Shown here piece after piece: positions 6,205-9,977 of a stretch of 9,977 nucleotides of DNA. The number at the start of each line of letters is the position of its first letter. Within the stretch, counting starts at the first letter, position 1. Under the pieces are notes generated by a model that saw only the letters and a list, made by a program, of their open reading frames with translations, was not told the DNA's origin and did no database searches. The position numbers were made by a program, and so were the translations under genes. The stretch is from Bacteroidales bacterium UBA2764 (GTDB lineage: Bacteria > Bacteroidota > Bacteroidia > Bacteroidales > Paludibacteraceae). Location: assembly GCA_002352705.1 (NCBI GenBank), contig DEIW01000200.1, forward strand, positions 3,574 through 13,550, read 5' to 3'.

Positions 6205-6874
6205 AATATTAGTGCGTTTGGGACTTTACAAACCAATTGTCGAGTTAATCAATAAAGCGAAGTTTGAGGTTCAGGCTCGACGGATGCGCAAAGATGGGCT
6301 AATGATGCTGAAGGCAGCGGATGATGCTTTTACGCAAATGGGTGTGCGAGCTTTTTTGACATATGGCTGTCTATTGGGTGCATATCGGGAACATGGATTT
6401 ATTTCTTATGACCCGGATATTGATTTAGGGGTGTTGGAAGACGAGTTGCCAGCAGACTTGCATGAGCGAATGGGAAACGCAGGTTTCCATTTGCTTCGTC
6501 AGAATTATATAGGTTCTACAGGACAAGTGGTGGAAGAAACATATGAGTATCACAAACTGCACTTGGATATATTTATTTATATTAAAGAAGGGAATGATTT
6601 ATACTCTGTAATCCAGCGCAAGCATGAAACGAAAGAATGGAAAGAGGCAAATGCAACAGATGGTTTTCCGTGTGATAGAAGCTATGTCCCTAACTGCGAT
6701 TTTGAGCGTCGCGAATTTCTTGGACTCAAGGTGTTTATGCCCACAGATACAGACGGATGGCTTCGCGCCATTTATTCGGATTCGTATATGACTCCGATTA
6801 AAAACTGGACGGCCAAAGATTATAAAACGCGAATAGTGCACACAGAAGAGCGTTCTTATAGAAAATTATATTGA
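6185..6874 (+). CDS. LicD/fukutin-type phosphotransferase
   Basis: A 229-residue protein of the LicD/fukutin-related family, which in known cases moves a phospho-alcohol (phosphocholine, ribitol phosphate) from a CDP or CMP donor to a sugar hydroxyl. The signature is visible: LTYGCLLGAYREHGFISYDP (58-77), running into DIDLGV; the metal-binding acidic cluster is Asp76-Pro-Asp78-Ile-Asp80, slightly different from the usual DDDID. A second acidic motif, LHLDIFIY (125-132), follows. There is no signal peptide or clear membrane segment; the N-terminus is basic and amphipathic, so peripheral membrane association is possible. The ATG at 6185 lies inside the end of the dehydrogenase gene (20-bp overlap) and gives a full-length protein. 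It sits after a LicC-like cytidylyltransferase, the usual functional partner. Transferase class is fairly sure; donor and acceptor are unknown. Confidence 0.85.
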   Translation: MRDLVVKILVRLGLYKPIVELINKAKFEVQARRMRKDGLMMLKAADDAFTQMGVRAFLTYGCLLGAYREHGFISYDPDIDLGVLEDELPADLHERMGNAGFHLLRQNYIGSTGQVVEETYEYHKLHLDIFIYIKEGNDLYSVIQRKHETKEWKEANATDGFPCDRSYVPNCDFERREFLGLKVFMPTDTDGWLRAIYSDSYMTPIKNWTAKDYKTRIVHTEERSYRKLY

Positions 6875-6879
6875 GTAAG

Positions 6880-7812
6880 ATGCGAAGCTTAGGTACATAT
6901 TATTCCATTCTCCGCAAGAAAGGTTTTTATACCTGTATGCGTGAGTTAAAGAAGGCCGTGTGGCCCGTTTGGTGGACGCATAGCAAAGGTGCTATAGAGC
7001 AGATACAGGCAGAACGGGCAAGCAGCTATCTGTTTCGGCATTACGGTGCGTTGATAGCAAAACCGTTGGAAGAAACAGCAACCGCCCCAGAACCGGCAAG
7101 GATTGTATGGCTATGTTGGCTGCAGGGAATGGAACAAGCGCCTGAAATCGTGCAACAATGCGTGGCTTCCGTCCAACACTATATGCCGAACTATGACGTG
7201 CATGTCCTGACGGCGGAGAATATCTTTGAATATGTTTCGTTGCCGGAACATATCGTGAAAAAGTATCAAAAAGGTACTATTACTTTTACCCATTTCTCGG
7301 ATATATTGCGCACGGCATTGTTGGTACAGCGCGGCGGTATATGGATGGATGCAACGGTCCTGCTGACCGATGCTATTCCTGCGTACATGACTGACGCTCC
7401 GTTGTTCTTCCTTCAAAAATCCATTCTTAATTCAATGCCTCATGCCGGTTCCAGTTGGCTGCTTGCAGCCCAGAAAGGAAATCTGGTATTGCGACGTGTA
7501 TTGGATTTGCTATATGCCTATTGGAAGAGAGAAAACAAACTCCGTGATTATTACCTTTTCCATCTCTTCCTGTACCTCGTACTGACCCGTAATACGCAGG
7601 GCGCAGAGGCTCTCAAGGCAATGACTTATGTTCCCAACGTAGATGCACATACCCTGCAATTCCGCTTGTTTGAGAGTTATTCGCCATCGGGATGGGAGCA
7701 GGTAACCACACGGAGCGCTATTCATAAACTCACGTGGAAATTCAATCATAACGAACCACTCGATAAGAAAGGCACCTATTATGATTATATCCTTCATCAT
7801 TTGCACCTATAA
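6880..7812 (+). CDS. capsular polysaccharide synthesis (GT32-like) glycosyltransferase
   Basis: A 310-residue cytoplasmic glycosyltransferase of the 'capsular polysaccharide synthesis protein' type, related to family GT32 (alpha-mannosyl/galactosyltransferase-like GT-A enzymes). Key parts: IVWLCWLQGMEQAPEIV (75-91), the donor-binding entry strand; YDVHVLTAENI (105-115); FSDILRTALLVQRGGIWMDA (139-158), in which Asp141 and the DxD-equivalent Trp-Met-Asp157 are conserved; FFLQ (176-179). There is no signal peptide. The ATG at 6880 is used here; a TTG at 6871, whose TTGA overlaps the LicD stop, would add three residues and cannot be excluded. The 3' end overlaps the next gene by 32 bp. Sugar and linkage specificity cannot be read from sequence. 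Confidence 0.82.
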   Translation: MRSLGTYYSILRKKGFYTCMRELKKAVWPVWWTHSKGAIEQIQAERASSYLFRHYGALIAKPLEETATAPEPARIVWLCWLQGMEQAPEIVQQCVASVQHYMPNYDVHVLTAENIFEYVSLPEHIVKKYQKGTITFTHFSDILRTALLVQRGGIWMDATVLLTDAIPAYMTDAPLFFLQKSILNSMPHAGSSWLLAAQKGNLVLRRVLDLLYAYWKRENKLRDYYLFHLFLYLVLTRNTQGAEALKAMTYVPNVDAHTLQFRLFESYSPSGWEQVTTRSAIHKLTWKFNHNEPLDKKGTYYDYILHHLHL

Positions 7813-8701
7813 TCGCGAGCAATATATATATGAGTGTTTGAGCCGTTTGGCGGCGAACACCGCCAAAGAAGGGTGGGAGATTATTCTTGTTAATAATAAT
7901 TCCTCGGATAACACTGCGGCTGAATGTGCTCGTTTCGTAGCGGATTGCAAGCCGGGCAATTATCACTATTTTGTGGAGACACAGCAAGGATTATCCTATG
8001 CCCGCAACAGAGGAGTAGCTGAGGCGCATGGAGACTGGCTCGTATTCCTGGATGATGATGCCATGGTGGAGAAGGATTACATAGCGCATTTGCAAGAGCA
8101 TCTGGCTAATCATCCCGAGGCAGGTGCTTTCGGAGGAGCCATAGAGCCTTTCTTTGAGGGTCAAAAACCCGAGTGGTTGAATCCTTGGGCAATGGGATTT
8201 GTCAGCGCCATTGATTTAGGTGACGAAATAAAACCTTTCTCCGGGAAATCCTATCCTATTGGTGCTAACATGGGTATAAGCCGTGCCACGATTACTGCAA
8301 TAGGAGATTTTAATACCGCGCTGGGGAGAACCGGTAACAATCTGATGGGCGGAGAGGAGAAAGATATCTTCTCACGTATCCGGCAGGCAGGTATTCCGAT
8401 TCTGTATTTTCCGGGAATACGCGTGCGTCATTGTATTCCCCCTAAACGGACCACAAAGGAGTTTATTGCCCGATTAGGCTATGGAGTAGGGATGAGCGAA
8501 AGGATGCGGACACGGAATATAGGTATCTTAGCTTTTTACAAACGCCTCTTTTCGGAATGTATCAAATGGGGAGGGACTATAGTCTTGTGGCTCTGTTATG
8601 CAATACAAGGACACCACGCCAAAGGTGATATCCTTGTATTATTCCGCAGAAACGTAACAGGAGGTTTGCTTAATCTTTCTTCTTCCAAAGGGGGAAACTG
8701 A
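7781..8701 (+). CDS. family-2 (GT-A) glycosyltransferase
   Basis: A 306-residue inverting GT2 glycosyltransferase, probably acting at the inner face of the cytoplasmic membrane to add a sugar to the glycan made by this locus. ISFIICTYNREQYI (3-16) and IILVNNNSSDNT (34-45) bind the nucleotide; GLSYARNRG (70-78) and WLVFLDDDA (86-94) carry the metal-binding DDD (91-93); IGANMGISR (160-168) and GGEEKDIFSRI (190-200) contain the probable catalytic acidic residues; VRHCIPPKRTT (215-225) lies near the active site in relatives. A hydrophobic stretch near 264-275 may help membrane attachment. The ATG at 7781 is within the preceding gene (32-bp overlap) and starts exactly at the first beta-strand, so it is well supported. 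The 3' end overlaps the convergent YfhO-type gene by 32 bp. Confidence 0.88.
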   Translation: MIISFIICTYNREQYIYECLSRLAANTAKEGWEIILVNNNSSDNTAAECARFVADCKPGNYHYFVETQQGLSYARNRGVAEAHGDWLVFLDDDAMVEKDYIAHLQEHLANHPEAGAFGGAIEPFFEGQKPEWLNPWAMGFVSAIDLGDEIKPFSGKSYPIGANMGISRATITAIGDFNTALGRTGNNLMGGEEKDIFSRIRQAGIPILYFPGIRVRHCIPPKRTTKEFIARLGYGVGMSERMRTRNIGILAFYKRLFSECIKWGGTIVLWLCYAIQGHHAKGDILVLFRRNVTGGLLNLSSSKGGN

Positions 8702-9977
8702 GGCATATCAGACTAAGCAAGATTCCTATAATCACAAATCCCATAGACCACTTATCCAACTTTAATGCCTTGGGAATGAATGCCATCCGGATGGTATGTT
8801 CCCCGGCAGGAATGATGGCAGCGCGGAGTACATAATTGACGCGACCGATTTCTGCTTCCTCGTCATCGATATACAAATGCCACCCCTCAGGATAATAGAT
8901 TTCCGAGAATACCGCTACGCGGTCATTGGCAACTTTTGCATGGTATTTCAGTTGGTTCGGACTATAAGAAGTCAGCGTGATCCCATCTTCTTCGTTTGGC
9001 TGAGCAGTACAGGTCAGCACTTCGCGGAATTTCTCATCCGCAACAGCTGTTTTGCTCAAATCTAACGTATTCAGTGCTGCACACTCATCGTCTGGCGTCG
9101 GTACAAATTGAATATCGTTTATAAACCATGCGTTTCCCATCGCTTCCGGGTTAGGAATAATACCCCGTTGCGTAACGATGTACTTGGTATTCAGCATATT
9201 GATTACCTTCCAGTTCATTTTGCTGATATGCTGGTCTATCAAGTCCTGATATCTCCGCAGTTTGACAGCACTATAGCCCCCGATAGATTTCAGTCTGTAG
9301 CTGGTACGGGCATCGTTAAAGGTATTGGTATTCAGGTTCAGTACCCGGTAATCGAGGCTCTTGTCCTCTAAAATTTGTTCCTCCCATGGCTGCATTTTGA
9401 AGTATGCATTCGCATCTTTGGCTTTGACAAAATTGTCATTATTGAAGAAGCGTTTGTTCACAAAAACCATATCTGCCAAAATGAGGATTGCCAAGCCTGA
9501 GAAGAAGATAGCCGAGTTGCGTGTTTTAGCCTCTTTGTTCTGCTGCCATGCATACCAGTATGTGAGCACGCACCCCAGTACGACAAATAGCAGACTGCGC
9601 CATGCGTCACTCCTAGCCATTGCAGCGCGCTGATCCAAAATGGCGTTATATAACCAGTCTGGCACTTGACCTTTCCATTGTGCGTCATAACTGCTCGTCA
9701 TATCAAATGAACCGGCAAAGAGTGCTGCAACTAAGCAGATTCCGGCTGTTATACCTCCTGCAATATACAGACTCTTGCGCAGCTTCGGCCATTCCACCTT
9801 CCCGTCAATGATTTGTTGTAAGCCTAAGAATCCCAACAACGGCATAGTGATTTCTGCAACCACAAGTATAGACTCTACTGCGCGGAACTTATTGTACATC
9901 GGGAAATAATTGAAGAACAACTCTGTCAACCACATCATGTTTTTTCCCCATGCAAGGAAGATAGACATCAATGTGGC
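8670..9977 (-). CDS. YfhO-type multi-spanning membrane protein, C-terminal part
   Basis: The last ~435 residues of a large membrane protein of the YfhO family (GT-C-like fold; relatives run to roughly 800-850 residues). The gene enters from the right edge: the frame is open to 9977 and the first visible residues are mid-protein, so no start is called. Counting from 9971, the FPMYNKFRAVESI region (23-35) is typical of Bacteroidetes YfhO proteins. Hydrophobic segments lie at about 34-55, 68-90, 121-140, 150-170 and 409-428, the last followed by a basic tail (WKKKD). Between the fourth and last lies an extracytoplasmic domain with YRVLNLNTNTFND, YRLKSIGGYSAVKLRRYQDL and a C-terminal beta-rich part containing YYPEGWHLYIDDEEAEIG. 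Some YfhO proteins are implicated in glycosylating lipoteichoic acid or cell-surface polymers in Gram-positives; the role in Bacteroidetes is unclear. Likely a chromosomal neighbour and not part of the plus-strand unit. Confidence 0.85.
   Translation of the reverse strand, partial: ATLMSIFLAWGKNMMWLTELFFNYFPMYNKFRAVESILVVAEITMPLLGFLGLQQIIDGKVEWPKLRKSLYIAGGITAGICLVAALFAGSFDMTSSYDAQWKGQVPDWLYNAILDQRAAMARSDAWRSLLFVVLGCVLTYWYAWQQNKEAKTRNSAIFFSGLAILILADMVFVNKRFFNNDNFVKAKDANAYFKMQPWEEQILEDKSLDYRVLNLNTNTFNDARTSYRLKSIGGYSAVKLRRYQDLIDQHISKMNWKVINMLNTKYIVTQRGIIPNPEAMGNAWFINDIQFVPTPDDECAALNTLDLSKTAVADEKFREVLTCTAQPNEEDGITLTSYSPNQLKYHAKVANDRVAVFSEIYYPEGWHLYIDDEEAEIGRVNYVLRAAIIPAGEHTIRMAFIPKALKLDKWSMGFVIIGILLSLICLSFPLWKKKD

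Overview
The window looks like a piece of a Bacteroidales chromosome. The evidence is the kind of genes (a secreted GHL10/DUF187 glycoside-hydrolase-like protein, a YfhO-type membrane protein, Bacteroidetes-style glycan genes), A-rich leaders instead of clear Shine-Dalgarno sites, and a G-rich hairpin repeat of a type I recall as dispersed in Bacteroidetes. Genus cannot be assigned from the sequence alone.

Layout. Bases 1-362 hold no convincing gene, only an 11-bp tandem repeat at the very edge and a weak hint of a decayed minus-strand frame. A GHL10 family secreted protein lies on the minus strand (363-1646); it carries two in-frame tandem repeats, and part of its signal peptide is encoded by one copy of the G-rich repeat. 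The second copy lies inverted just upstream of its start codon (about 1657-1694). Immediately past it on the plus strand begins the C-terminal half of a family-4 glycosyltransferase (1704-2315) that has lost its N-terminal domain, so the repeat marks a rearrangement junction (or, less interestingly, an assembly join).

From 2354 to 8701 a tight plus-strand series follows, with short gaps or overlaps throughout: KpsF/GutQ-type arabinose-5-phosphate isomerase; a fusion of a LicC/PntC-like nucleotidyltransferase to a fold-type-I PLP enzyme; an octopine/opine dehydrogenase-like protein; a LicD-like phosphotransferase; a capsular-polysaccharide-type (GT32-like) glycosyltransferase; and a family-2 glycosyltransferase. 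A convergent, window-truncated YfhO-type membrane protein (8670-9977, minus) closes the window and overlaps the last glycosyltransferase by 32 bp.

How they may work together. The nucleotidyltransferase-PLP fusion, the opine dehydrogenase-like protein and LicD form a plausible three-gene pathway: make an amine, possibly N-carboxyalkylate it, activate it as a CMP (or other NMP) derivative, and attach it by a phosphodiester (or phosphonate ester) to a sugar. The two downstream glycosyltransferases and the broken GT4 would build the acceptor glycan. No flippase, polymerase, PEP mutase, choline kinase or choline transporter is present. With KpsF (a Kdo-precursor enzyme) as first intact gene, an LPS-core or lipooligosaccharide decoration locus is as likely as a capsule locus. 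This unit is the best candidate for an undescribed system here; each family assignment rests on visible motifs, while the joint pathway is inference.
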